A stretch of DNA of 64,000 nt from Macrothele yani (lineage: Eukaryota; Arthropoda; Arachnida; Araneae; Macrothelidae). Below the pieces are notes generated by a model that was given only the letters and a program-made list of their open reading frames with translations, was not told the origin of the DNA and ran no database searches. The first letter of the stretch is position 1. Each line of letters opens with the position of its first letter. The DNA is taken from contig CM077005.1 in assembly GCA_039090855.1 (NCBI GenBank), positions 77,310,607-77,374,606 of the forward strand, read 5' to 3'. A program made the translations under genes and the position numbers. Shown in pieces: positions 20,775 through 31,694 of this stretch.

Positions 20775-20850
20775 ATGTGTTGAGTCGAAATTGGAATGGG
20801 TTGAGTCGAAATTGGAATGGGTTGAGTCGAAATTGGAATGGATTGAGTCC
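20775..20850 (+). repeat. 21-bp minisatellite, in frame with mariner
   Basis: Three and a half copies of the 21-base unit GAGTCGAAATTGGAATGGGTT. Being a multiple of three it adds the heptapeptide ESKLEWV repeatedly without breaking the frame. It replaces the stretch that normally precedes the SPDLAP block. Confidence 0.9.
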
Positions 20851-21084
20851 TAGTTGATTTCTCCATACAGTCCGGAACTTGCACCATCTGACTACCATCT
20901 GTTTCCCTCCATATCCTATTCCCTACAAGGATGGAACTTCGCTTCAGTGGGTGATGTTGAATATGGAATCAGGGAGTTTCTGTCCTCGAAACTTGCGGGG
21001 TGGTACCGCCATGAGGTGGTGGCTCTGGTGAAACGTTGGCAAAGAACTGTAAAAAACAATTGCCTACACTTTTCAGAATGAGGT

Positions 21085-21650
21085 GATCGTGTGCTGCTTT
21101 CTTAAATCATTTAATATTTCGGCTGCAAAAGGAACAAACTTTTGACTCATTCTGGTACATCAGAGACCCTATGAGTACAGGACAGATTAATTGGTGGGAA
21201 GCTTTTACTGAATAGCGCTCGGTTTTGGATTACGAACAGCGGCACATTTATTTGAAAAACTATCAATTCAGCACATAAAAATGCAGTGGAAGTTCTTTAC
21301 GCAGATGACGATAGTTCTGACTTTAGCAGAGGAAAAACAGCATTGATACTTATCTGCTTCATGGCGTAAATTCTGAAGCAAAAGAGTCGAAACCTACACA
21401 GACTGAAACATTCCAATCAATTTGACTGTTTCACAAATCCAGATAAATTAGTGAGTTTCCGGAAATTTCAACTAGTTCAGTTATCAATGTTCAGTTATCA
21501 TCTTGATAGAGCGTACAAGGTAGTTCAGGTCTGCCTTGTATGTTCTATAAAAGAATTAGAGCGTACAAGGTAGTTCCCCATCTTCTGAAATTACAATATT
21601 TTGGCATTGGAAAATAAGATTTAATCGGAGTAAAAATTGAAAAAAAAACT
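21085..21650. other. No recognisable gene
   Basis: 'AGAGCGTACAAGGTAGTTC' occurs twice (about 21507 and 21558). Nothing else is recognised. Confidence 0.5.
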
Positions 21651-21651
21651 G

Positions 21652-22150
21652 AACTCTGAAATATCAAGTGAGCATTTGTATTTCATGTGAACCGCAGCTA
21701 GGCCCGATCAAATAAATTACTGCGGGAGGAGGGGAAGTTATGTAGGGACCTAACATGCAAAAGATAATATTCCCATGGAAAGTTCGCTTATCTCGCAAAG
21801 GAAAGAGCTTAAGGAATGAGGCATAAGTAATTGCGTATCATTTCGAAACTATAAAGTGAATATTTATTTCAAAGGAAGAAGCAAGGCAAAATTTAGAAAA
21901 TGACAAAGACTTGACATGTAAAAGGAAATAATTCTTATGTAAATCTCACTCTTCTTGAGAAGGGATGAGCTAAAATAACGAGAGGCAAGAAATAACTTTG
22001 TGAAATATCGAGTGAGCATTTATATTCCACACGAATCGTAGCAAGCTCCGATTAGAAAACAAAGAATGGGAGAATATGTGGGGTCTTGACTCGTAAAAGA
22101 AAATTATTCACATGAAAATCTCACATAGGAATGGTTAACTAAAATAATTT
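21652..22150. repeat. Diverged tandem repeat, about 170-190 bp unit, three copies
   Basis: Each unit has 'GAAATATC(A/G)AGTGAGCATTT' (or a variant), a TATTTCA/TATTCCA segment, then about 90 bases on 'ACATG.AAAAG..AATAATTC', and ends in 'GAGCTAAAATAA'. Units start near 21655, 21840 and 22000. The copies are clearly related but well diverged. Confidence 0.65.
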
Positions 22151-22428
22151 AAGTGTTGTATTTCCTATTTCAATATTAATCGTAAGGCTTAAAAGATATA
22201 AAGTTTTTTGATAAAATCATTCGGGAAAAGGGAAGTACGATTTTCAACCCACCTCCCTGAAATAAAAGTTTGAAACTGTGTCTGAAGGAAGGAATCTAGC
22301 TGATGATGCAATCGAGAAGGAATGTTTCAGTTAAAAAAACACAATCACTCGACTTCATTTTCAAACAATATTTTGTCTTGTTGACGTTGCAACTGTACGT
22401 AACTTCCCTGTTCGGTGTCTATATCGTT
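22151..22428. other. No recognisable gene
   Basis: GAATCTAGCTGATGAT at about 22294 recurs at about 23047, so the two copies bracket the palindrome. Nothing else is recognised. Confidence 0.45.
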
Positions 22429-22862
22429 CCTAGTTATATTTTTTACCGTCTATACTCGATGAAGATTTTGAATCTAAATATTCAAATCCGAAAAAGATCT
22501 TAAAACCACCTGTAACCAGATGAATATCTTTATTTGATCATTCACACACTACTAGATCTTTCAAAATGCCAAGCGTTTCATCTTCAGGTATTAGCTGATC
22601 AAAAAGATTAGAAACATTATGTTTATATTACAGCAGTTCAAAAAATGGACTGCTGTAATATGTCTAAACCTAATGTTTCTAATCTTTGTTGATCAGCTAA
22701 TACCTGAAGATGAAACGCTTGGCGTTTTGAAAGATCTAGTAGTGTGTGAATGATCAAATAAAGATATTTATCTGGTTGCAGGTGGTTTTAAGATCTTTTT
22801 CGGATTTGAATATTTAGATTCAAAATCTTCATCGTGTATAGACGGTAAGAAATATAACTAGG
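22429..22862. repeat. 434-bp near-perfect palindrome
   Basis: The sequence from CCTAGTTATATT (22429) to AATATAACTAGG (22862) folds back on itself around a loop near 22640-22650 (CAGCAGT...ACTGCTG). The arms are about 210 bases with few mismatches. Each arm holds the 'CTGAAGATGAAACGCTTGGC' segment or its complement, a layout seen at the ends of Penelope-like elements. It could be a foldback transposon, two head-to-head element ends, or a source of hairpin RNA. Confidence 0.9.
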
Positions 22863-23150
22863 ATCTCTGATGCTCGAAATTAATTACTGTTGTCTATTAC
22901 GTTACTCAAGTCGATATCAGATTTTGCGTAATCTTCCTGAAGTCTGTATGAAATCGGATCGAATAAGAGCTGAAGAATTACATAGAATGCACGGCAGTAT
23001 TATACTGAAAATTTATGTGTTTTGTTATGTAGAGAAAGTGAAATAGAATCTAGCTGATGATAACCTCAGTATTTTGGGAGCATGATTTTCACTAAGGATC
23101 ATAATTCAAGTTGGAATTTGATTAAAAACTGCGAATTCAGATTTTAAAAC
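22863..23150. other. No recognisable feature
   Basis: AT-rich flank of the palindrome up to the Tc1 element. Confidence 0.5.
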
Positions 23151-23152
23151 TA

Positions 23153-24517
23153 CACTGCTATCCACCCAAAATGCAACTCCAAGAAGGACACGAGATAGCA
23201 AAGCCAGATTTACTGGACACATAACAACAGATACAAAGATGAAACGATTGAGCTTACAGGCCCGTGCGACTTACGGAACACGCAGACATAAATAGTTCGT
23301 GTGGCCCCCATGGCTGGAAATGCCGCTACACGCAGCGGCATTGAACGAAAGAGGCTTTGGATGTGGGCTTGGGATATGTCGGTCCAGGCTGCTTCCGCAC
23401 GTGGCCACAGTTCATCAGGCGTAGCCGCGGGTGGTGCTTGCCGGGCCACTCGGTTGCCGATCAGCAACCAGACGTGTTCGATGGGTGACATATCGGGAGA
23501 ACAGACGGGCCACGGCAGCAGTGAAGAATTGTTGCACGATGCGTGCCACGTGCGGGCGCGCAGTGTCCTGTTCAAACGTGACCGCTGGCAGGTCCTGCAG
23601 GTAAGGGAGGACTACAGGCTCCAAAACGTCGGAGATGTAGCGGTGGCTGTTGAGTGTACCGGCGATACGTACCAGGGGGTGCGGGTGTCATATCCAATTG
23701 CGCCCCAAACCATAACCCAGGCGACGGACCGGTATTGCGATGCATAATGCAGGCGTCATACAGTCTCTCGGCACGGTACCGCCACACGCGGATCCGACCA
23801 TCGTGGTGTTGCAGGCAGAAGCGGGATTCGTCGGAGAAGGCAATGTCGTGCCATTCCGTAACCCAGGTTCGGCGTTCAACTGCACACTGCCGCCGCACTC
23901 GCCGGTGGTGTAACGTCAATGGTAATCGGAGCAATGAGCGCCATGCGACAAGTCCCCGCTCTTGCAGACAACGTCGAATGGTACGTGCTGGCATAGGTTG
24001 TTGCGCAACACACCCTAATTCCTGCGCTAACGTTCGTGATGTGGCGGTGCGAGCCGTCAATGCCCGCCGCACGGGGGTGTGCCGCGGCTGCAGCAATCGC
24101 TCACGTCGATCCGTCCATCCCTCCTGCACCCACCGAATCCATACTAACTTTACTGTGGCTGGATGTCGTCCCACACGAGCGCCGATGTCTCGGTACGATA
24201 AACCGCTGTCGCGATAAGCCACTATCCGTCCTCTGTCGAACTCCGAAGCGTGCTGGAATGACTGCCGTATTCTGCGACGAGGCATCAGGAAGCTTCCCAC
24301 GCACAGGTCCGGCAGCACAACACACTTTCACTATTTACACCCTGCCTTCTGTGCACCCTTCTTATAGAGCTTCTCGGTGGCGTACCGGCCGCACATGATT
24401 TGCATATGCCATGCAATGCTAATCCTTTGCATGTCCTCTCGCGGGTGACGCATACTGCGAATTTCAGGCCAATCGGATGCTTCCTTCTTGGTGATGCATT
24501 TTGGGTGGCCAGCAGTG
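23153..24517 (-). mobile_element. Tc1-like element with terminal inverted repeats
   Basis: The left end CACTGCTATCCACCCAAAAT followed by GCAACTCCAAGAAGGA (23153-23188) matches the right end in reverse complement, CACTGCTGGCCACCCAAAAT then GCATCACCAAGAAGGA (24482-24517), with few mismatches over 36 bases. TA flanks both ends. Total length 1365 bp. Confidence 0.92.
23210..24285 (-). pseudogene. Tc1-like DD34E transposase with frameshifts
   Basis: The start at 24285 gives MPRRRIRQSFQHASEFDRGR, a common arthropod Tc1 N-terminus, then a helix-turn-helix (LSYRDIGARVGRHPATVKLV). The first frame stays open to about 23690 and includes FSDESRFCLQHHDGRIRVWR (first catalytic Asp). Shifts then lead through DLPAVTFEQDTARPHVARIV (second Asp) to LLPWPVCSPDMSPIEHVWLL (catalytic Glu) and RSMPLRVAAF. 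The triad is intact but at least three frameshifts break the gene. G+C is clearly higher than in the flanks, suggesting a fairly recent arrival. Confidence 0.92.
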
Positions 24518-24519
24518 TA

Positions 24520-25823
24520 GAACTGTTAAAGAACAATAATAAGTAGCAGGGAGAAACTGGAAAATATCTGCAGGAATATGAAGCTAAATGAACGGCATTT
24601 TTATTCGGTAGGATGCAACAATGAAAGAAGACAAAGAGAGCTGCACTTTGCGTATACGTTAAACTTCGCTTGTGCTAATGTACTGCTTGAATTAATATAG
24701 GCAAAATTATTCATATCACAGTCTAGATTAGTAATGATAATGATGCAATGACAATAAAAAATAATTTCACTGGCTTTGCGTAGATAAATGGAGGCATTTT
24801 TAGATTTCCATATACTAACGAATGAATACGCAGCCACATTTTATTAGTTCTGAGTTTACATCAGCGAGCTACATTTTCACATGAAGTCGAAACCATGTAA
24901 TGTTATGCAATATATTTTAGTACAAGAACATTTTTGTGTGAAAGTTGTCCTCGGGAGATAAGAAAAGTGATATGTAAGTTTTGACGAATACAGCTAAATT
25001 ATGTCTTCATTATTCTCTAATTATGCAACTAAGGGACAGTCTAAAATTAATTTCTGGTCCAAAAATATTAAACAAAGATTTACTTTAAAATTGAAATTTC
25101 AATTATTTGCATGTCATTATGAAATAAATGATCACTGGAACTTAGGAGGGTACCTTTAACTTCAAACAAATACGATGACATCAAATTTCCTGTTGTAATG
25201 AGCGCGCTTATTGAATCAAAATATTTGTGGTAATATGCGCAATACTTTAACTATCACACTCCACAGAACTGCAAGAAAAGACCGTGATGTCTCATATGAG
25301 GCGAGGAACAAAGTTGCCTTGACTGCACCTCGACCCGTGTCTCTATTGGAGTTGGAACATCGACGTGTCAATTGCTGTGCGGAACACGAAGCTAGCTGGA
25401 AAGGTTGCAGCACCTATCTGGAAATCGTACAGCAGAACCGTGAGCCGAAACCTATTCCTCCGAAAACTGTTGGCCTGGCAAACTCCAAGGCCGAGCCGAG
25501 AACAAAGCCGAAGGAGGAGGGACACTGAAACCAAAGCAATTGGACAAGCAGCTTTAGTAGACGCTCTCAAGGCTTCTACTGAAAAATTAGCTATCCCAGC
25601 AGCAAATGTAGCTGTCCATGTTGTTACACCGTCAACAAGAATCAAAACCTTTTCTAAGAGTTTGTAAAGATCGGTCGTGGAGCTCTCAAGTAGATATTAC
25701 TAGCTTTTCTGGAAGCCATAAGCTTGAGCTATTATTCTCTTATTCATTTTGTAATATTTATTTGAGTTTTCTTTGTCTTTTCTTTTTCTTCGGCTATAAG
25801 CATTCGCCTCTCTCTAATTCATG
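24520..25823. other. No recognised gene; an unassigned frame pair
   Basis: Overlapping plus-strand frames at 25211-25528 and 25365-25667 are Arg/Lys/Pro-rich and stay open for about 100 codons each. I recognise no domain and cannot say which, if either, was coding. Confidence 0.4.
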
Positions 25824-25965
25824 GCCAATGGTTCCAGGGAGGAGATAGAACCAGCTCCGTAAGACAAAAACACCACCCATGCCTTATTCGGGATTCGAAC
25901 TTACGCCTATTTAAGAAGAATGATCAGAAGCCAGCGCCTCAGACCGCTCGGCCACCGGAGAGGCC
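25824..25965 (-). mobile_element. SINE-A relative, 3'-truncated
   Basis: In reverse complement it reads GGTGGCCGAGCGGTCTGAGG (A box), GCGCTGGCTTCTGATCATTC, 'AAGTTCGAATCCCG' (B box) and GGCATGGGTGGTGTTTTTGT, then ends after CCCTGGAACCATTGG. The head looks like a class II (Leu/Ser-type) tRNA. The second half of the SINE is missing. Confidence 0.85.
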
Positions 25966-26442
25966 TTCCTCATTATGTATAAGATAAAAAAAAGATTGGA
26001 ATGCGAATGGTATTAGACGAAAACTTACTGAGCATAAAAATTTTCTAAAAGATCGTTGATTGATATTAGGCTGATCTCTGAGGCAAAGCTCACTGCTCGA
26101 GTTCCAATGCTTCGTACAGCAAACAAGCAGGTCTTCCGACAAGATAGAACCTTGCCAGAGAACAGTAGTGGTTCAGGTAGGAATGTCATTCTGGTGAGAC
26201 AGCGGGTGATTGCGTACATATCTCCAATTATTGGGCACAACGAAATTAAGGCATCAGTTTTGAAATAAGAAAAAACGTATCTTCACATCCTTTTTGGAAA
26301 AAACATTCCGACTATTGCAAGTAGTGATCAGAATGCCAAACAACGTGAGTGAAACAGCAGATATGTTGGCAGTATAGGAGAAGCATATTTGTGGGCACAT
26401 TACTGAAATATGTGAAAAACTCGAGGTTTTCGTCCTGGTGTC
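25966..26442. other. No recognisable gene
   Basis: A frame of 70 codons at 26056-26268 has no motif. Confidence 0.45.
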
Positions 26443-26635
26443 CGAGTGATCTGAGAAGCTGACTTGTGACCATTCGTCAGAGAAGGTCACTGAGTTCGAT
26501 GCCAGGATGAGGTATAGGTGATATGTTTGTCTGATGACGCTGGCTCTGTCCATGCCTTAGAACAGTGGCTCTAAATTAAGGATGGGTGTCTTCGTATAGA
26601 GTTACTCGTGATGGTCATTAAACTCCAAAGCAAAA
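26443..26635 (+). mobile_element. Decayed SINE-A copy
   Basis: It keeps TGTGACCATTCGTCAGAGA, 'GAGTTCGATGCC' (decayed B box), ACGCTGGCTCTGTCC, 'CAGTGGCTCTAAATTAAGGA' and GGTCATTAAACTCC in the SINE-A order. The A box is not preserved. Confidence 0.75.
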
Positions 26636-26689
26636 CAGAAATTGGAACTTATTTAAGGAAAAATTGCTCAAGTGAACACATCTGACGTG

Positions 26690-28010
26690 GAAATTAACTC
26701 AAACTCCAGTGCTGATGAGAGTAGAACGGCTCACTAGCAGCACACAACAGATCCTCAATGAATCAATGAATCTGCTCATGACCCATATTGCTCTATCATC
26801 CAAGATCATTAAACACATCAGGGGGAAGAACAAGGTACGTAGAATTTGGCAGTTCTCCTACAATGACGCGAATAATTTTTCATATGATAGATAAAGGAAT
26901 TGTCAGTTTTGAGATAAAAAAGAGCGTTCAGGATATCTCCGAAAAGCTGACCTCGTAGTAAAGATTATATGTGGACCATTTTTAAGAAGAGAAGAGATAG
27001 CCGTGTTACCATTCCACCATACAGGACCCACAGAGTACTGTATATGGAGATGACAACAAGGCCAATCCTCTTCATGAGGCCCACGAAGATGTTGGTGACA
27101 ATACGCCAATCGGCAGGTTTGAAGAACAGTTCACTAAACACGATTCTGTGGTTTCAGACGTTGGCAAAATACTGTCTGTCATTACTGCTCAAGTGGTAAT
27201 ACACATCGAATGGGCTAAATCTGAGGAAAACCACTGGAAGAGACAGTACCACTGCCAAGGTCCTGAAACTGCTGCCGAGTTATTTTATCCGGTTAAAATT
27301 CTCAACTGTGCCCTCCGTCTGAAATATATTCTTGGAGTATGAAAGAAAAAAGTAGTAGTGATGTTTCTTCAATCTGGAATCATTTACACCCTACCACAGA
27401 GCTACCGGCCAATCTCGCTGATATACCCATCCTGGGCAACATGCTTGAGAAATGGATCTTGATTCGGTTGCTCCAGTTCTGCGTCGCTAAGGGAGAGTTA
27501 TTCCACACAAACAGTGTGATTCAGAGCTAAGCAGGCCACGTGCCACCGGTAGCTCATATTTGAGAAATATTTCCCTGAAATGCGCAAGAAAAGGCAAGAG
27601 CTCAGGCACGATCTTGTTGAGTATCACTAAAGAATTCGACGGGGTGTTTCATTACAGTTTACTAGACAGACTGTAGCTGCATCGGTGCCGAGGTCCTTAC
27701 ATGGAACTGATAAGATTCTGCCTTCCTTTGTGACAGAAATTTTTCAGTAAATGAATTACAATGAGCATGACATCTCCTACTGCTCAGTTTTTTGACCGAC
27801 TCTGTTCTTCGTGTATTTGCAAAACGCACCTAAACCTATACAGGTCAAGTCTGATGTATGCAGATGACCCAACGATTGTCACCAGGTCGCTGAACAAAAC
27901 TAAGAATGGAAGCTCCTCACATATAATGAGTTGGAACCTTACCACACCAACTGGCGAATTAAGGTCAGTCAAGGCGAAAGAACTGTTACACTGTACTAAC
28001 GACAGTTAAA
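26690..28010 (+). pseudogene. Jockey-like non-LTR reverse transcriptase relic
   Basis: Fragments appear in the right order but in changing frames: IALSSKIIKHIRGKNKVRRI with WQF (the linker before RT, about 26785-26870), IPILGNMLEKWILIRLLQF (the 'PIxLLxxxxKxxExxI' region, about 27425), GTILLSITKEFDGVFHYSLL (RT motif A, about 27610-27665) and SLMYADDPTIVTRS (motif C, the YADD box, about 27850). The frame is broken many times, and the endonuclease is not visible. The family call rests on the layout. The copy is old and dead. Confidence 0.7.
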
Positions 28011-29162
28011 GCTGCGTATCTCCACTAATAACTCTGTATTTACCAGTTAAGCATCTTGAGCGCCGCATCAATCTTCAATATATTTTGCCACTATAAATGC
28101 ACAAAAGACCGGTTCTCTCATTTTTCTTCCTATTTATTCACATTGAATCATGCCTTCAAACTTTTTTTTTTTCACGGCAATTAAACTCAGAAATGAGATG
28201 TTCTCTTTAGAAATGAGATGTTCTGTTTGATGTTTTAAGTGCACGTGAAATGCCTGTATTAATTATTCATTCACCTTCTAATTATTTATTCAGTTGCTGC
28301 TTACCATCTTCGGTGAATCCCCAGCATTGTGCGGGGCTCCAAGAAGCAATCTGCCAATTGGCTTGGCAGTTAGTGTATGTGAGTCTGGAGGAATTCGAGG
28401 CCGCTGTATTGTAGTGGAGGTCTGTATTAATTAGAAATGAGTTGTTAGAGAATTCTCGTCAACTATGAGCTGGCTGTGGGGTTTGAACTCTTTCCAATTT
28501 TATAAACCTTTACTATATTCAAATCTGAAGTTTAATTATTTTCGTAATTTCGCGCTTTTAAATAGTATTTCCCACAAATTTATCACTTTATAACCGATTT
28601 ATCTCTCACAAAAATAACGTTTGACTGACTTTTCTGAGGGTGTGGATTGATGAAAGTCAGTGAAAACAGTCTTTGTTCTCAAAGATATTCTGGTATCTGC
28701 AAACGTGAAATTTAGAAACGGAATAAAGCAAACAAAAGGGGAGGGAGGGAAACTGGAGATCGAGGAATAAACGGTTGTCGTTTAAGAAGCAACGCGACAC
28801 ATCTATAGACTTCAACGGTAAATTCGCCCGATAACTCTGGCGAAGATCAACCTTGATACACAGCGCGCATGGGCGACAACTTCGTGACCTCATGACTGAG
28901 GGCCAATCTCTCAGGGTACTTGCTGATTAACTTCGCATTACTGAGTCAAAGTCTCCAATGCCCTAACGAGATAACTTAAAAGAAAGTTAAAAATGAGGAA
29001 GTTGTAATCTTTCATCTGCCTCAAAAGTTTCAACATTTGATGAAATATTCCGTTCTTTTTAAATCTGAGCATGCGTCGAACACAATCGTTTAATGTAGAG
29101 CGTCATGAGTTCCTCTCAATTCGCTCTACATTACTAGAAACATTCTTGGAAATGTTTGTTGC
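28011..29162. other. No recognisable gene
   Basis: It contains 'GAAATGAGATGTTCT' repeated twice (about 28192 and 28212) and an 11-bp stem (AATGTAGAGCG / CGCTCTACATT, about 29093-29133). No coding signature. Confidence 0.5.
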
Positions 29163-29368
29163 CCCAGTGATGGCCGAGGGGACAATAGCGTTCGTTTCTA
29201 ACTAGCCCTCTAAACAACTGAACCGGGTTTGTCTCCCGGATGAAGCATGGGTAACGCACTTGCCTTGCGGTGCTGGCTATCTCCCATCCCTGGAACCAGT
29301 GGCTCAAATTACGGAAAGGCGGCTGTTAATATTCGTCAGAATTGTTCATGGTGCTCTTTAAACTAATA
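29163..29368 (+). mobile_element. Diverged SINE-A copy
   Basis: 'CCAGTGATGGCCGAGGGGAC' (A-box region), AACCGGGTTTGTCTCCCGG (B-box region), TCCCTGGAACCAGTGGCTC and a GTGCTCTTTAAACTAATAAAAAAC tail keep the SINE-A order with many changes. The 1.9-kb repeat element begins right after its A-rich tail. Confidence 0.75.
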
Positions 29369-31252
29369 AAAAACAAGAAAAAGGACACCGAATTTTCGGG
29401 TGTAATAAGCACGTCTTTTGATTCCGTTCTGACGCAAGTTAAATTTATCAAAGCTATTCAAAGTCAATGGAACCGGTATGGAAAACAATAATATCTGACG
29501 GAAAAAAAAGTTTTTCAATCGGTTTTTAATCCCTTAGATATTGCTGTAAACGGAATCGTGAGCTTACGCCCTCTGGTTGCAGACTTGTGCGTTAAGAAAA
29601 ACATGAATTTATATGAGAAACATTTCACACCGGAAACGCTCTCCAACACAAAAGGAATTTTTCAAATCGGACTCTTAGAGACAGAGATATCGACAAAAAT
29701 AAGATGTGACTTTACGTCCCCTGGTGGGAAAACCATGCATTATTTTAGGAAGAAAGTATTCTCAAAAGGTTTTTCCATACGACCGGTATCGGTCCAAGAA
29801 AAAAAACATTTAATCCAGTTTTCAGGAGCCCAGATGTTGCTACAAATACATCAGAAGCAGAAATTAGCACTAATGCCCGCTCGTGGACAAACCATTATTT
29901 ACCAAACATTACGAATTATGTGAAAAATAGTTTCCATCAGGTCTTGTATGTGATACAGGAAGAATTTTTCAAATCGGAGTTTTAGAAGCAGAAATAACTC
30001 AGAAAACGCAATTTACCTTTGTGCCCCCTAGCGGAAAGTCTATGATTATCTTGAAAATTTTGAATTTCTAGTAAAAACATTTCGCATCGGAAACACTATC
30101 CAACAAAAAAATAATTTTTCAAATCGAACTCCTAGAAGTAGAGATATTGACAAAAATGAGATATACATTTACGCCCCCTGGCGTAAAAACCATGCGTTAT
30201 TTCAAGAAGAAAATGTTCCTAAAAGGTTTGTCGACATGAGCAGTATCGGTCAACAAACGACTTTTTTTTTGCAATCGAGATTTTAGAAGCTCATATTTTG
30301 CTGCAAATACATCAGAAGCGGAAATTAAGATTTACGCCCCCCCCCCCGGCGCTAAACCATTTTTTTACAAAAATTAGAAATTATGTGCAAACGATATCTC
30401 ATCAGGAGCTGTATCCGGTGCAGAAGGAGTTTTTCAAATCGGAAATTTAGAAGCAAAGATATAGGCGGAAACGCATTTCACCTCTACGCCCCCTAGCGGA
30501 ATTTCCATGAATTACTTGAAAAGTTTGAAATTATATGAGACACGTGTCATACTGAAAACACTATCCAACAAAGAAGGAATTTTTCAAATCGGACTCTTAG
30601 AGGTAGAGATATTGACAAAAATAAGATATACATCTACGCCCCCTGGCGGAGAAGCTGTGGAATATTTCAGGAAGAAAATATTCCGAAAAGGTTTATCTAT
30701 GTGAGTGGCATCAGTCCACGAAAGAATTTTTTCAATCGATATTTTAGAAGCTCACATTTTATGGCAAATACACCAGAAGCAAAAATTAACACTTACGCTC
30801 CCTGGTGGCCAAAGTATTCTTTACCAAAAATTTGAAATTATATTCAAAAGATTTTCCATCAGGAGGTGTATCCGCTGAAGCAAAAAAATTTTAAATCGGA
30901 GTTTTCGAAGAAGGGTTATCGGGAAAAATGTAATTTAATTTTACGCCTCCTAGCAGAAAATCTTTGCGTAATTTGAAAAAGTATCTGTACCTAAAATACT
31001 CTTCAACATAAATGGAATAAAAAAATAAAAGATTTTTTTTCAATCGGATGTTTAGAAGCAAATATATAGAATAAAATGTATTTATTCCATATATTTACTT
31101 CTAAACATCATCATTCGCCTATTTCAAGCTTCCCAATGCAAAAAGAATTTTTCAAATCGGTCTAATAATTTCAGAGATATCGTGGGTACAGACGGACGGA
31201 CGGACAAACCAGCAACATAAGCAAGAATTTTTTTTTTACAAAAGACGTGCTA
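29369..31252 (+). mobile_element. Unclassified 1.9-kb element of 153-bp monomers, copy 1
   Basis: About ten monomers spaced 145-162 bases apart each have a TTTTTCAAATCGGA box, a TTAGAAGCAGAGATAT box and an ACGCCCCCT(A/G)GCGG box. The last box lies near 29563, 29716, 29873, 30025, 30170, 30332, 30484, 30638, 30793 and 30943. Monomers fall into three types in the fixed order A-B-C, giving a higher-order period of about 460 bases. The ends carry a 13-bp inverted repeat AGCACGTCTTTTG (29408-29420) / CAAAAGACGTGCT (31239-31251). CAGACGGACGGACGGAC lies just inside the right end. It aligns end to end with 53670-55580. Frames of about 120 codons are a by-product of the repeats. Confidence 0.85.
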
Positions 31253-31472
31253 AATAGTGCAGGTCGATAGGTTATGAAGCTGCCCAAAAAGTAATGTACA
31301 TTTTGACGACTGTGCTCGACGCATGCTTAAATTATAAAAAACTGAAGCCTTCGTCGAAAGTAGAAAATTCTGACACAGGTGAAAGATTACAACTTTCTAA
31401 TTTTTAACTTCCCCTCCAAATGGTAATCGATCCGTGTGTAATCTTCATTTTCAAAAACGAAAGCTTTGCTTT
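31253..31472. other. No recognisable feature
   Basis: A short single-copy-like gap between the repeat element and the next SINE. Confidence 0.5.
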
Positions 31473-31481
31473 AAAATTGTG

Positions 31482-31685
31482 GTGGCTCAGTGGTCTAAGC
31501 GATGGCCTCTGATCACCCCCCGAAAGGGGTCCGTGTTCGAATCCCGGTGAGGCATGGATGTTGTGCTTTTCTTAGGGCACTGGTCTCTCCCTTCCCTGGA
31601 ACCAGTGCCCCTAAAAATGGGACGGGCGACTGCTTGCAGTCCATTGAGTTGATCACGGTGGTCGTTAAACCTCCAATCAAAAAAA
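31482..31685 (+). mobile_element. SINE-A copy with 9-bp target duplication
   Basis: GGTGGCTCAGTGGTCTAAGC (A box), GTGTTCGAATCCCGGTGAGG (B box), GGAACCAGTGCCCCTAAA, TGGTCGTTAAACCTCCAATC and an A-tail. The exact duplication AAAATTGTG flanks it (31473-31481 and 31686-31694). The first few bases of the family are missing. Confidence 0.93.
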
Positions 31686-31694
31686 AAAATTGTG

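Larger units (their letters stand above)
20700..21080 (+). pseudogene. Mariner-like transposase, C-terminal piece
   Basis: The frame reads SPYSPELAPSDYHLFPSISY, VKRWQRTVKNNCLHFSE and a stop at 21079, the mariner C-terminus with the usual SPDLAPSDYHLF block. The third catalytic residue, normally Asp in this block, is Glu. Upstream is an in-frame minisatellite (20775-20850). The earlier catalytic segments are gone. Confidence 0.8.

Noticed and set aside
23654..24217. A 187-codon plus-strand frame (and 23301-23747, 24036-24398) opposite the Tc1 gene.
   Set aside because: These are Arg/Cys-rich shadows of the GC-rich Tc1 transposase on the minus strand.
29558..29923. A 121-codon frame and similar ones at 30507, 53771, 53883, 54355 and 54543 with a recurring FQIGLLExEI...PPGG peptide.
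   Set aside because: The peptide repeats because the DNA is a 153-bp tandem repeat, and 153 is a multiple of three. Frames break at monomer edges and no domain is recognised, so I do not call it a protein family.
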